A stretch of DNA of 64,000 nucleotides from Phycisphaerales bacterium UBA7800 (GCA_002480565.1 DLCK01000087.1:54957-118956); one strand, 5' to 3'. Counted from the stretch's first letter, positions 44,508-53,163 are shown. The notes: a model not told the origin generated them from the sequence alone. Numbers and translations: made by a program.

Positions 44508-44843
44508 TTACCTTTCTGCATGTTGGGACATGGCGTTGACAAGTTTGCGGATGGTTTTAAAGTCCGGCGTGGTTTTGCCTTTCTCAATGCGGTTAAGCGT
44601 CTCCACGCGCACGCCTGCAAGTTCCGCCAACTCCTTCTGGGTGATACCTGCTTTGGTGCGACGTTCAACGAGGCGTTGTGCCAGGCGTTCATCACTGATG
44701 GTCATCTGATCGAGGGTGTCCATTTTGCGGGTCTTGGGGCCATGCTCCATGAGATGAAGCAATTCAGACTCAGGCAAAATGGCGTAGCTCTTGCCATCGA
44801 GTTCAATACGTTGGTATCCGTTTGGTAGTGATTTTTTGCTCAT
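44508..44843 (-). CDS. XRE-family DNA-binding protein
   Basis: A 111-residue protein. The C-terminal half is a Cro/C1-type helix-turn-helix (RTKAGITQKELAELAGVRVE and TLNRIEKGKTTPDFKTIRKL). The N-terminal half (NGYQRIELDGKSYAILPESE) resembles antitoxin-like N-termini seen next to short XRE domains. No toxin gene is adjacent; an acyl carrier protein gene follows after 5 bases. Two CAATATTG boxes lie upstream. Confidence 0.85.
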   Translation of the reverse strand: MSKKSLPNGYQRIELDGKSYAILPESELLHLMEHGPKTRKMDTLDQMTISDERLAQRLVERRTKAGITQKELAELAGVRVETLNRIEKGKTTPDFKTIRKLVNAMSQHAER

Positions 44844-44874
44844 GGGATGAGTTTAATGAAATTGATATAAAAGT

Positions 44875-44901
44875 CAATATTGATAAGAAAGACAATATTG
44901 A
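44875..44901. promoter_or_regulatory. Paired CAATATTG boxes upstream of XRE-ACP
   Basis: CAATATTGA occurs at 44875-44883 and again at 44893-44901, each a perfect 8-bp palindrome plus A, spaced by 18 bases (nearly two helical turns). The position 30-60 bases upstream of the XRE-type gene suggests an autoregulatory operator. Confidence 0.45.
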
Positions 44902-44927
44902 AAACAAGAGAAAGTTGGAATGTTATC

Positions 44928-44966
44928 TGACCTTCGGTCGGCCCGTGTTGACACAACACGGCTCGC
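44928..44966 (+). repeat. Two-hairpin intergenic repeat, copy B
   Basis: TGACC-TTC-GGTC (44928-44939) and CCGTGTTG-ACA-CAACACGG (44943-44961) followed by CTCGC. The layout matches copy A at 8431-8471, including the GACCTTCGGTC and GCTCGC ends and the ACA loop, while the second stem has different but complementary bases. Confidence 0.6.
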
Positions 44967-44995
44967 TTTCTGAGTTCACGGCGATTGAAAGACAT

Positions 44996-45028
44996 AAAAA
45001 AACGCTGCTCGGTTTGAGCAGCGTTTTT
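44996..45028 (-). terminator. Terminator downstream of nuoH
   Basis: AAAAACGCTGCTC (to 45010) pairs with GAGCAGCGTTTTT (45016-45028) around GGTTT. Read on the minus strand it ends in a T-run after nuoH; it could act in both directions. Confidence 0.8.
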
Positions 45029-45036
45029 AATGTTTT

Positions 45037-45078
45037 GAAATAGCTGCGACACTTCCGGGGGCGTGTCGCTGATGTCTT
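45037..45078 (+). repeat. GCGACAC/GTGTCGC palindromic repeat, first copy
   Basis: GAAATAGCTGCGACACT, a short GC-rich middle, then GCGTGTCGCTGATG and TCTTG. The second copy at 58992-59027 has the same flanks but a 7-base shorter middle. This copy lies between the nuoH stop and its terminator. Confidence 0.6.
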
Positions 45079-45084
45079 GTGTGT

Positions 45085-46326
45085 TTACGCGTCAACAGCG
45101 GGGGTCGGGACCACCGGGCAGAAGCGGGAGCCTTCCAATGGGACGCGACGGTTCACGGCAGGGCCCTTGGGCAGGTAAGGCATCAGGACATAGCAGATGG
45201 CAACGACGGCAAAGTTGCCAGGCAGCAGCCACCAGCGGTCAAGGTTGAAGTACACAACCAGGCCGGTGAGCAGGAGCATCATCATGCTGATGGGGATGAG
45301 GCTCTGCCATGCCAGTCGCATGAGTTGATCAAAGCGGAATCGCGGCAGGGACCAGCGGATGACCATCGCCAAGGCGATGAGCGTGGTGATCTTGGCACAG
45401 AAGACGCTGATTTTCAGGACCACTGCAATGATGCCCCAAACCATTGTGGTTGGTTCACCAAGTGCTGGGAGGATTTTGACGAAGGGGAGAATATCCCAGC
45501 CGCCAAGGAACAGTAGACTGAAGATCGCTGCACTGGTGATCATGTGGAAGTATTCGCCCATGAAGAACAGTGCGAATTTCATGGATGAATATTCGGTATG
45601 GAAGCCGCCAACGAGTTCCTGTTCACATTCTGCAAGGTCAAACGGTGCACGGTTACATTCGGCTAATCCGCAGATGTAGAACATGATTGCCAGGATCGGT
45701 TGGTAGAAGATGTTCCACACGCCGCCTGCCTGGAATTCGATGAGGTAGTCAGCACGTGCTGTCCCGTACATGAGGATGACGGTGAGGATCGTCATGCCCA
45801 GGGGGATTTCGTAGCTGACCATTTGAGCGGTCGCACGGAGTCCGCCGAGGAACGAATATTTGTTGTTGGATGCAAAGCCGCCCAGGACCACGCCGTAGAC
45901 CGCCAGTGAGCCGGTAGCCAGGACGAAGATGATGCCGATGTTGACAGGGGCACCGCCGATGAGCAGGTCTGTGCCGAAAATATGCAGGTATCCGCCGAAG
46001 GGCACGATGATCCAACCCACAAGGGCAGGGATCAACGCAAGACCTGGGGCAAGGATAAAGAGCACCTTGTCAGAACCGGGGGCGATGAAGTCTTCTTTGA
46101 GAAAGTTCTTGATCGCGTCGGCAATGGGTTGACCCAGTCCCCAGAGACTTTTGGGCAGTCCCGGAATCTGCAAGCCGTAAGGCAGGCCTGTCCGGTTGGG
46201 GCCAAGGCGATGTTGAATCCACGATGCAATTTTGCGTTCAAGCAGGATCAAATAGGAGATCGAGCCGAGGAACACGTGGAGCATCACGAGCATGGTGATC
46301 AAACTGGCAATAAACTGTGCGCTCAT
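45085..46326 (-). CDS. nuoH: NADH-quinone oxidoreductase subunit H
   Basis: A 413-residue membrane subunit of complex I at the junction with the peripheral arm, where quinone enters. LERKIASWIQHRLGPNRTG, EYSSMKFALFFMGEYFHM and the acidic loop ECNRAPFDLAECEQELVGGF are diagnostic (quoted in parts). Several membrane helices follow. The ATG at 46326 begins the first helix (MSAQFIASL); the longer frame to 46401 adds an unlikely basic leader. No other nuo gene is adjacent, so the locus is solitary. Confidence 0.95.
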   Translation of the reverse strand: MSAQFIASLITMLVMLHVFLGSISYLILLERKIASWIQHRLGPNRTGLPYGLQIPGLPKSLWGLGQPIADAIKNFLKEDFIAPGSDKVLFILAPGLALIPALVGWIIVPFGGYLHIFGTDLLIGGAPVNIGIIFVLATGSLAVYGVVLGGFASNNKYSFLGGLRATAQMVSYEIPLGMTILTVILMYGTARADYLIEFQAGGVWNIFYQPILAIMFYICGLAECNRAPFDLAECEQELVGGFHTEYSSMKFALFFMGEYFHMITSAAIFSLLFLGGWDILPFVKILPALGEPTTMVWGIIAVVLKISVFCAKITTLIALAMVIRWSLPRFRFDQLMRLAWQSLIPISMMMLLLTGLVVYFNLDRWWLLPGNFAVVAICYVLMPYLPKGPAVNRRVPLEGSRFCPVVPTPAVDA

Positions 46327-46547
46327 ATTGAGTCCAGATACATTTCTATGAGGATTGTAAGTGTACTTTTTAGCCGCAAACGCCTCAGTTAGCAACTTCA
46401 AGTCGCCAAGGTTTGTACAATGTCAGGGTTGTTTTTGAGCGGATTGCAGTCGTTTAACTTTGGGCAGTTTGCTCCTTTGTCCGGCTTGTGGTTCCAATCA
46501 ATGACATCGATCACGCCAAGCATTTGAAATTCCACGAAAACGATCGC

Positions 46548-48170
46548 ATGAAGCATACCGCCACTGACAGTTCATCCAAGAAGCAAACCGAGTCCTTTAA
46601 GGAAACGTTTGAGTCGATTGTGATGGCCTTTATCCTTGCCTTTGTCTTCCGCGCGTTTATCGTCGAAGCCTTTGTCATCCCCACCGGTTCGATGGCTCCG
46701 ACGCTAATGGGACAGCATGCGGATGTGACTTGCCCACAGTGTGGCTATAACTTTGAATCAGACGTCCCCAAGACAGGCATTTACAAGACACCAACTGTCG
46801 AAGAACCCTACACTGCGACACTTACCTGTCCAATGTGCAGCTATCCAATCAAAATTGATGCTTTGAATCAGGTACGTCCGGGTGACCGTATTTTGGTTCA
46901 TAAATTTATCTACAACTTCTCAGAGCCCAAACGCTGGGATGTAGTGGTTTTCAAAAATCCCGCAGAACCACAAGCCAACTTTATCAAGCGTCTTGTGGGG
47001 CTGCCCGACGAAAAATTGTTCATCATTGATGGCAATATTTACACACAGCCCAACGCCGAGCCAGACTCACCTTGGCAGATTCAACGCAAAACCCAACGTG
47101 AAATCGTCCAGCGAACCGTATGGCAGCCGGTCTATCACAGTGCGTTCTACCCATTGGACGAAGGTGCCTCACCGGATCGTGAAAATCAATGGCAGTTCCC
47201 ATGGGTCGCGGACATGCCCCAGAGTATTAAACGAGTCAACCGCACTTGGCTCCAATACGATGGCAGTACACCCACAAGACTGGACTTTGATTACAAGCAA
47301 TTAAGCACCAGTCAGGTCAACATCTTCAACAAGTCCGTCAACAATGCCATTGGTTGGTATCCCTACAACCAACTCACCGGGGAGAAATCCAACGAACCCA
47401 TTGAAGATATCCGCATCGCGATCAAAGTGGTTCCTGAGCCCAAAGCTGATATCGCAAAGCAGGGCGTTGGACTCACGTTTATGACCACCGGGCGAACAGA
47501 TGGTTTGATTGCTGTTCCCATTCGTGCGGTGATAGACCAGAAAGGCAAGATTACCATTGCCACAAGTAGCAATGAGTCGCCTGACACATGGCAGCAGCGT
47601 GCCACATCACAGATTCAACCGTTGCCTTTGGATCGCGCAAGCCTGGTGGAGTTCTGGTTTGTTGATCAGCAGGTCAGTCTCTGGGTTGATGGGCAGAGGA
47701 TATCCACATGGGAATATGATGTCCCGATTCAAAAGCTTATCCAACGTCCCGGGGCACCGATCTTCCCGCAGACTTCAGTACAGATTCAAGGGGTTGCTGC
47801 AACGATCACGCAGTTGGATTTGGACCGCGATTTGTATTATTCATCCGGCCCCAATCCATACCGCAAGGCTTTAGGTGTGTTATACAAAACCGGGTCGGAT
47901 CGTCATGGTGAGCCGGCAATGCTTCAAACCGATCAGTTCTATTGTCTGGGGGATAACAGTCCGTCAAGTAGTGATGGGCGATTCTGGACTGATGTGAATC
48001 CATGGATTGAACAACGCATGCTCAGCGACAAGAAGCAGGTCACCGGCGTGGTCCCACGGGAACTGATGATTGGCAAAGCATTCTTCGTCTACTTCCCCGC
48101 GCCTCATCGCCTCACGCCCACGACCATGGGGATCATCCCCAACTTTGGCGATGTGAGATTTATCCATTGA
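46548..48170 (+). CDS. lepB: Signal peptidase I with zinc-ribbon insertion
   Basis: A 540-residue inner-membrane serine protease that removes Sec signal peptides. A single hydrophobic segment (residues 22-40) precedes the catalytic Ser48 in PTGSMAPTLMG; catalytic Lys147 stands in FIKRLVGLPDEK; the GDNSPSSSDGRFW box is near residue 467. Two insertions are unusual: a four-Cys zinc-ribbon-like segment (C62, C65, C94, C97) between Ser and Lys, and about 300 residues between the Lys region and the GDNS box. Zinc-bearing versions are known in planctomycetes. The ATG at 46548 is chosen over an upstream GTG because the basic start fits the membrane anchor. Confidence 0.92.
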   Translation: MKHTATDSSSKKQTESFKETFESIVMAFILAFVFRAFIVEAFVIPTGSMAPTLMGQHADVTCPQCGYNFESDVPKTGIYKTPTVEEPYTATLTCPMCSYPIKIDALNQVRPGDRILVHKFIYNFSEPKRWDVVVFKNPAEPQANFIKRLVGLPDEKLFIIDGNIYTQPNAEPDSPWQIQRKTQREIVQRTVWQPVYHSAFYPLDEGASPDRENQWQFPWVADMPQSIKRVNRTWLQYDGSTPTRLDFDYKQLSTSQVNIFNKSVNNAIGWYPYNQLTGEKSNEPIEDIRIAIKVVPEPKADIAKQGVGLTFMTTGRTDGLIAVPIRAVIDQKGKITIATSSNESPDTWQQRATSQIQPLPLDRASLVEFWFVDQQVSLWVDGQRISTWEYDVPIQKLIQRPGAPIFPQTSVQIQGVAATITQLDLDRDLYYSSGPNPYRKALGVLYKTGSDRHGEPAMLQTDQFYCLGDNSPSSSDGRFWTDVNPWIEQRMLSDKKQVTGVVPRELMIGKAFFVYFPAPHRLTPTTMGIIPNFGDVRFIH

Positions 48171-48263
48171 TGTTCAATACATCTCACGTCAGTCACACGT
48201 CACCAGATGAATGGATTGGTTAGGGTGTGCTGTTGCGGTTTTTAAGAACCGGCCATAGGTAAT

Positions 48264-49010
48264 TCATAATTCATCAATCACGAAATTCAGCCCATTGACC
48301 TGTCGGTATTTGTACAGATATCCAAAGCGACGCAGTGCGACAGTGGCATGTCCGTCAAAGAACAGGACGCTGCCTCGGCCGTCATGCCAGAGGCCGAAGT
48401 TGCTTTTGTCTACGCCAGCATGAAGCGTGTAATACGGGATGCCACCGCTGGAGCCTGTTGAGGCGCAACCATCAAAAAGCCAGACCAATTTGCTCAGTCC
48501 ATCGGTAAAGGTTTCCGGTGCCGTGCCGCTGGCTATGTTGCCATTGTTGGTCAAGACCGAGTCGAAACGGAAGTTGGTGGTGAGTTTGGTGGTGGTGTTG
48601 CTGATGTTCACGCCTCGCATGGTGTAGCTTTGGATGACTTTGCTGTAGGTTCCGTCACGTGATGCACTGGTCATGGCGTCTGGGCAGACTGTGCCATAAC
48701 CATTGCCTGGTGTCGGGAACATGGGCAGGTAATTGCCCATTGCCAGAGCCGTTGGCCAGTAGCGGTCGGTGCTGGTGCCTGGGTCAATATCCCAGTCGGG
48801 ATCGTACATGCTCATTGTCCAGCTGTTGTAGTCATTGGAGTAGACCATGATTGCTGTACCACTGGATCGAATGTTCGCAAGACAGCCTGTCATGCGAGCC
48901 GCGCTGCGCGCTTTGCCCAAAGCAGGCAGGAGTATGGAGATCAAAATCGAGATGATCGAGATGACTACCAATAGTTCGATGAGCGTAAAAGCGTTGCGTG
49001 GACGTAACAT
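48264..49010 (-). CDS. Pseudopilin-like protein (H-X9-DG family)
   Basis: A 248-residue protein with the prepilin signature NAFTLIELLVVISIISILIS at its N-terminus and WHDGRGSVLFFDGH (H-X9-DG) near the C-terminus. AGGAG precedes the ATG by 8 bases. It follows the GntR-type regulator by 65 bases on the same strand, with a divergent GH28 enzyme beyond. Probably anchored in the inner membrane until processed and assembled with other pseudopilins. Confidence 0.88.
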   Translation of the reverse strand: MLRPRNAFTLIELLVVISIISILISILLPALGKARSAARMTGCLANIRSSGTAIMVYSNDYNSWTMSMYDPDWDIDPGTSTDRYWPTALAMGNYLPMFPTPGNGYGTVCPDAMTSASRDGTYSKVIQSYTMRGVNISNTTTKLTTNFRFDSVLTNNGNIASGTAPETFTDGLSKLVWLFDGCASTGSSGGIPYYTLHAGVDKSNFGLWHDGRGSVLFFDGHATVALRRFGYLYKYRQVNGLNFVIDEL

Positions 49011-49075
49011 GATCGGTCTCCTGCAAGGCGCGGGGGTGTCAGATGATTTGAGAAAATGTATCAACTTCACCGCAC

Positions 49076-50143
49076 TTACAGGCCGGTGGATTCACCAATG
49101 AACAGGCTCGGTTGCTCAGGTTCCATGAGGATTGAGCCTTGCCAACTGGTTTCTTTGAGTTTCATCCATGAAAGGGATTGTTCGAGGTATTGACTTGCAT
49201 CACGTGCTTCAAGACAGGTGATGGAAGGTTGCAGATAGCGATTGACTTCTTCGCCGTTGATCGCAGAGATCAATACATCTTTGCCAACGGTTAAACCCGC
49301 ATCGGCAACCGCGCGACTCGCTCCCACCGCTGCATTGATTGAGCAGCAGAACAGGCCATGGGGCAGGTCTGTCTGAGCGATGGGTTGGATAGGGCAGGGG
49401 GTCTGCTTTAAATAATCCGACACCAGGTCATATGCATTGTGCATGGTCATGGTGTAAGGCTTGAACTTGGCGGTAATCATGTCTCCGCCGATGTCGGTGT
49501 CGCGTTTGAATTCCCACCATTGGCCGATGCGCGTTTCCATCGTCGGGCCGATGGGTTGAGCGACGACACAATCAACAGTCTGTAAATTTTTAGCAGCAAA
49601 GACATCAAGCAGTTGACGGATGTGGTTAGCCGGGAAGCAGTGGATCGACAGTAAGTCCGCCCAACTGTAATCCTGCCCGACGATGACAAGGTGCGGATAC
49701 CGCTTGAGTCGATCAATGACCGGCTTGGGGAAGGCTTCGGGCCCTGGCAGCAGGAAGACGCCATCGAAGTTCTCCGCCGCCTGAAAGATGGCTGGGTCAT
49801 CCGAGTGCACATAGTCGATAGGGCGCAGTTGGACACCCAGTTTCGCTGCTGCCTTTTCCAAAGCATACCGCCAGATATGCATCTCCGAGGATGGCCATGC
49901 CGGCGTCAGAAACGCCACGCGAGACGTTTGCGTCTCCTGCTTTTGCGAGCAGAGCACCCGGCCGTTTTCGCCACGCATCAAGACGCCTCGATCAATCAGA
50001 TGCATGATCGCTTTGCGGGCTGTGGTTCGCGAGACACCAATCTCCGATGCCAGATTCATCTCCGTCGGCAAGTCCTCGCTGACGTAATCTCCATAACGGA
50101 TTCGTTTTTCCAGCAATTGAGAGATTTGTTTGTACTTGACCAT
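49076..50143 (-). CDS. GntR-type regulator with LacI-like sensor domain
   Basis: A 355-residue regulator of the AraR type. Residues 1-65 form a winged helix-turn-helix (LPTEMNLASEIGVSRTTARK); the remainder resembles a LacI/periplasmic-binding domain, although less conserved than the true LacI proteins here, with FDGVFLLPGPEA and VGKDVLISAING. It likely senses a sugar and controls the pseudopilin downstream and the divergent GH28 gene. A perfect 9-5-9 palindrome lies upstream. No good Shine-Dalgarno is visible. Confidence 0.87.
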   Translation of the reverse strand: MVKYKQISQLLEKRIRYGDYVSEDLPTEMNLASEIGVSRTTARKAIMHLIDRGVLMRGENGRVLCSQKQETQTSRVAFLTPAWPSSEMHIWRYALEKAAAKLGVQLRPIDYVHSDDPAIFQAAENFDGVFLLPGPEAFPKPVIDRLKRYPHLVIVGQDYSWADLLSIHCFPANHIRQLLDVFAAKNLQTVDCVVAQPIGPTMETRIGQWWEFKRDTDIGGDMITAKFKPYTMTMHNAYDLVSDYLKQTPCPIQPIAQTDLPHGLFCCSINAAVGASRAVADAGLTVGKDVLISAINGEEVNRYLQPSITCLEARDASQYLEQSLSWMKLKETSWQGSILMEPEQPSLFIGESTGL

Positions 50144-50488
50144 GAGTTAAAGACTCAAAAAAGATTCACTTGGTGTATCTGACTGTAGGCGATCCCAAAT
50201 GCGTTATCAAGTGAATTGTAAAATTTAATACAAAAAATGTATTAAAAATATCTTGATGCCTGACCTGTTTGGGATGTTTTGGCTTAAAATCGTATAAGGC
50301 TATAAATTAAAGTTGTTTGTGGGTTTTTATGAATGGTTGTTGATGCTTTAAATGGCAATGGTAAAACCTTTTTTAAGGCATGGAATCAGAATGTAATGGT
50401 AGAAAAGAAACATTTCGTGTCTACACTTTGATGGAAGTTTCGGGCGGGTATGTCTGGAGCTAATGTTTAATCGTTAAGGGAAAAGTCA
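50144..50488. promoter_or_regulatory. Divergent control region with 9-5-9 palindrome
   Basis: An AT-rich 345-base gap between the GntR-type and GH28 genes. It contains TTTAATACA-AAAAA-TGTATTAAA (50224-50246), a perfect palindrome, 80 bases upstream of the regulator start. No open frame of note is present. The GH28 ribosome binding site is AAGGGA just before 50489. Confidence 0.6.
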
Positions 50489-52051
50489 ATGCAGCGTCTA
50501 CTGATATCAACTGTGTTTTGCGTGATCTGTTTGTTTGAATCCATGCTTGGGGCAGCAACGGATCCGGTTAATGGCGAGCAATATGACAACACGACCTTCA
50601 CGGTTAAAGCAGGGGGCACAGAACTGGCGGTTCATACCTATGAGGATATGTATTACGTGACGCTGCCTTGGACTGGCCCGGTTTTCATGTCGGTGACGTG
50701 TATGGACAACAAGCCTATTGAGCAGGCACGCATCCGGCCTGTCCGACTTGGAATCCCAGGGACGATCAGTCAATCCAATCTCAGCTTCCAACTCGATGAA
50801 CCCCATCACCTGGTCATCAGTATCGACAAGCTCCGCAAGTTGGTCATTGTCCCGCAACTGCCCGATCCCGACCGCCCCGATCTGAGTGACGCAAAGGTTA
50901 TCAACGTCCAAGACATCGGTGCAGATGCCACAGGCAAGATGGACAACACAGCCATCCTCCAAAAAGCCATTGATGATCTTCCTGCTCAGGGGACGCTGTA
51001 TTTCCCCGCTGGCCTTTACCGGACCGGCTCATTGAATCTCAAAAGTGACATGACCCTTTACGTTGACGATCAAGCCGTCATCAAAGGTTCCGACGACTTT
51101 AGGCTTCACCAATTCCGCAAGAGCTATCTGTACTTCATCAAGGTCGAAGACGCTCAGAATGTCCGCATTCTTGGACATGGCACGATTGATGCCAATGGTG
51201 GTCCGATCCGTCGTGCCTGGCAGGTTGAAAAAAACAAACGCAAAGTCGCAGGAAGAAATTTCCTCTCGGTTAACGTGAAAAATCTCACCCTCAAAAACAT
51301 CACCTTCCGTGAGTCCTATTCATGGAACGTCCACTTCGTGGCATGTGACAATCTCCATGTTGACCGCGTCAAGGTCTTTTCCAGCATGACCAACTCCAAT
51401 GGTGATGGATTGGATATCGATGGCTGTGATGGCGTTCTCGTGGAGAACTGTTTGATCTTTGCTGAGGACGATGCCATCACCCCCAAGATTGCATGGACGC
51501 CGCGTCACAATGCCAAAAATTTTGTCATCCGTGATTGCGTGCTTTGGTCCCAGGCCGCAACAGGTATCCGGCTTGGTGCCGAGGCCAGTGGCGATGAGTA
51601 TGCCAACATGCTTTTTGAGAACATCGACTTTTTACGAGCCAACACCATGATCCGCATCTACAACTACGATTGGGCAGACATGCACGATATCGTTTTTCGC
51701 AACCTGTGGATTGAGGAGTACACGCTTGATGTACAGGACCTGGGCTTTGATGAAATCCAGCGCACCAAAAAACGTGATGCCGGCCAGACGTACCTGTTTT
51801 ACATCTACATGAAACCGCGCGAATCTCATGTACCTGTAGGTATTGTCCGCGATGTACTGATTGAAAACATTCACACAACCCAGATCGTCAAGTCCAAACT
51901 CTTTGGCCTGGATCGACTTGATGGGACAAAGAGCGTCCGCAACATCACCTTCAAAAATTACAGGGTCAATGGCCAATGCATGACCGATCCCAAGACCTTG
52001 ATGATCGGGATGGAAGGTAATTGTGAACCTGCAATAGTCGTATGTGATTAA
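50489..52051 (+). CDS. Secreted GH28-like glycosidase
   Basis: A 520-residue exported parallel beta-helix enzyme. The signal peptide ends near residue 22; an all-beta N-terminal module of about 100 residues follows, then a beta-helix with the pattern of GH28: VINVQDIGADATGKMDNTAI, NSNGDGLDIDGC near residue 305 and AEDDAITPK near 327. The usual HG motif is replaced by RLGAEASG, so pectin cleavage is not certain; relatives include dextranase- and rhamnogalacturonase-like enzymes. A palindromic repeat (52051) starts on its stop codon. It diverges from the GntR-type regulator and the pseudopilin. Confidence 0.85.
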   Translation: MQRLLISTVFCVICLFESMLGAATDPVNGEQYDNTTFTVKAGGTELAVHTYEDMYYVTLPWTGPVFMSVTCMDNKPIEQARIRPVRLGIPGTISQSNLSFQLDEPHHLVISIDKLRKLVIVPQLPDPDRPDLSDAKVINVQDIGADATGKMDNTAILQKAIDDLPAQGTLYFPAGLYRTGSLNLKSDMTLYVDDQAVIKGSDDFRLHQFRKSYLYFIKVEDAQNVRILGHGTIDANGGPIRRAWQVEKNKRKVAGRNFLSVNVKNLTLKNITFRESYSWNVHFVACDNLHVDRVKVFSSMTNSNGDGLDIDGCDGVLVENCLIFAEDDAITPKIAWTPRHNAKNFVIRDCVLWSQAATGIRLGAEASGDEYANMLFENIDFLRANTMIRIYNYDWADMHDIVFRNLWIEEYTLDVQDLGFDEIQRTKKRDAGQTYLFYIYMKPRESHVPVGIVRDVLIENIHTTQIVKSKLFGLDRLDGTKSVRNITFKNYRVNGQCMTDPKTLMIGMEGNCEPAIVVCD

Positions 52052-52069
52052 AACCGCTTGCGGTTTAGC
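52051..52069 (+). repeat. Short palindromic repeat, second copy
   Basis: AAACCGC-TT-GCGGTTTAGC is identical over 19 bases to the unit at 24774. It begins with the last base of the GH28 stop and lies before the convergent mutarotase gene. It has no T-run. Confidence 0.55.
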
Positions 52070-52075
52070 CATACT

Positions 52076-52981
52076 TTATTTGATCTTCGTCACGCTGATG
52101 ATACTCGTCATCGCATGTGTGTCACCGGGTTTGATGGTGACGATGTTGTGTCCGGCGTTGACGGTTTCCACGCAGAGCATTTGAGGCCATTCGTTATCCG
52201 CCATGTCCGGCAGGGCTTTACTCTTGTTGATCCATGGGTTCCAGACCACGGTGGCATCGGAACCTTGCTTGGCGATGCTGATCTCGCGGTTTTTCGCTTC
52301 GTCGATAATCATGCACGTTGCCTGGGTGTCGCAGAACACGCTGTCGAATTCACCGGTGAAATGCAATGGGCCATCGGGGGCATGCGTGTCGACGCCTGCG
52401 ACTTTGTCCAGGTAGGGGCGTCCTTCCAAACCGACGACTTGAACATTGTGAATGTCGCTGACACTAAAGTAGCTGTGCAGGGCTTCGGTGATTTTCAGTT
52501 CTTTGTCATCGGTGTTTTGGGTTTGCAGAGACATGCTTAATGTCTTGCCAACGGTGATGACGAAACGGGTTTTAAACTCAAACGGCCACAGTTCGTAAGT
52601 CTCATCATTGGACTCTGTAGCCAGAGTGATGACGATATTGCCTGCATTGTCTTGTGCGATGGATTCGACATCCCAGGCTTTGACACGAACGATACCGTGG
52701 GCGGGCATGTTTTCATCGACAAGGTGTGGGCCAAACCATGGGAAGCAGATGGGGACGCCACCCCGGATGGGTTTGCCATCTTCAAACCAGCTTGCCGAGT
52801 TCATAAACAGCACGGGTTCTTCGCCTGTCGGTTGCCAATGGGTGAGATGTGCGCCGTGCAGATAGACCGTTGCTGTGGCCAGGGGACTTTTAACTTCGAT
52901 ACAGGGCAGGTCACCTTTGCCAGTGGTGAAGGTGACAATATTATCAATGCCGAATTGTTCGTTGAGTTGTTCGATGCTCAT
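52076..52981 (-). CDS. D-hexose-6-phosphate mutarotase (YeaD-like)
   Basis: A 301-residue protein of the aldose 1-epimerase superfamily, which interconverts alpha and beta anomers of hexose-6-phosphates in the cytoplasm. YLHGAHLTHWQP, RGGVPICFPWFGPH, the catalytic His in PAHGIVRVKAW and the C-terminal CVETVNAG with the catalytic Glu are typical of the YeaD type. It converges on the GH28 gene. Its role in sugar use fits the surrounding glycan genes, and glucose-6-phosphate isomerase is encoded 7 kb away. Confidence 0.9.
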   Translation of the reverse strand: MSIEQLNEQFGIDNIVTFTTGKGDLPCIEVKSPLATATVYLHGAHLTHWQPTGEEPVLFMNSASWFEDGKPIRGGVPICFPWFGPHLVDENMPAHGIVRVKAWDVESIAQDNAGNIVITLATESNDETYELWPFEFKTRFVITVGKTLSMSLQTQNTDDKELKITEALHSYFSVSDIHNVQVVGLEGRPYLDKVAGVDTHAPDGPLHFTGEFDSVFCDTQATCMIIDEAKNREISIAKQGSDATVVWNPWINKSKALPDMADNEWPQMLCVETVNAGHNIVTIKPGDTHAMTSIISVTKIK

Positions 52982-53107
52982 TTTGGTTCTCGTGGTTGAC
53001 GGTAGGTGTTGGAAGTTTGAAAGTATAAACGATCAAGATGAGTGAAGCGCTAAACTGCACGCGGATTTGTCATCCAATTACTCTGGCAGTCTTGTCGATA
53101 GGCGCAC

Positions 53108-53139
53108 AAAAAAACCGCTGACGTTTGTCAGCGGTTTTT
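53108..53139 (-). terminator. Terminator of rpmI-rplT
   Basis: AAAAACCGCTGAC pairs with GTCAGCGGTTTTT around GTTT. It follows the rplT stop on the minus strand by about 25 bases; read on the minus strand it ends in a run of T. Confidence 0.88.
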
Positions 53140-53163
53140 GAATTGATCGTTTGGATCGTCGCG

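Noticed and set aside
45079..45516. 145-residue plus-strand frame opposite nuoH
   Set aside because: Antisense shadow of a confidently identified complex I subunit.
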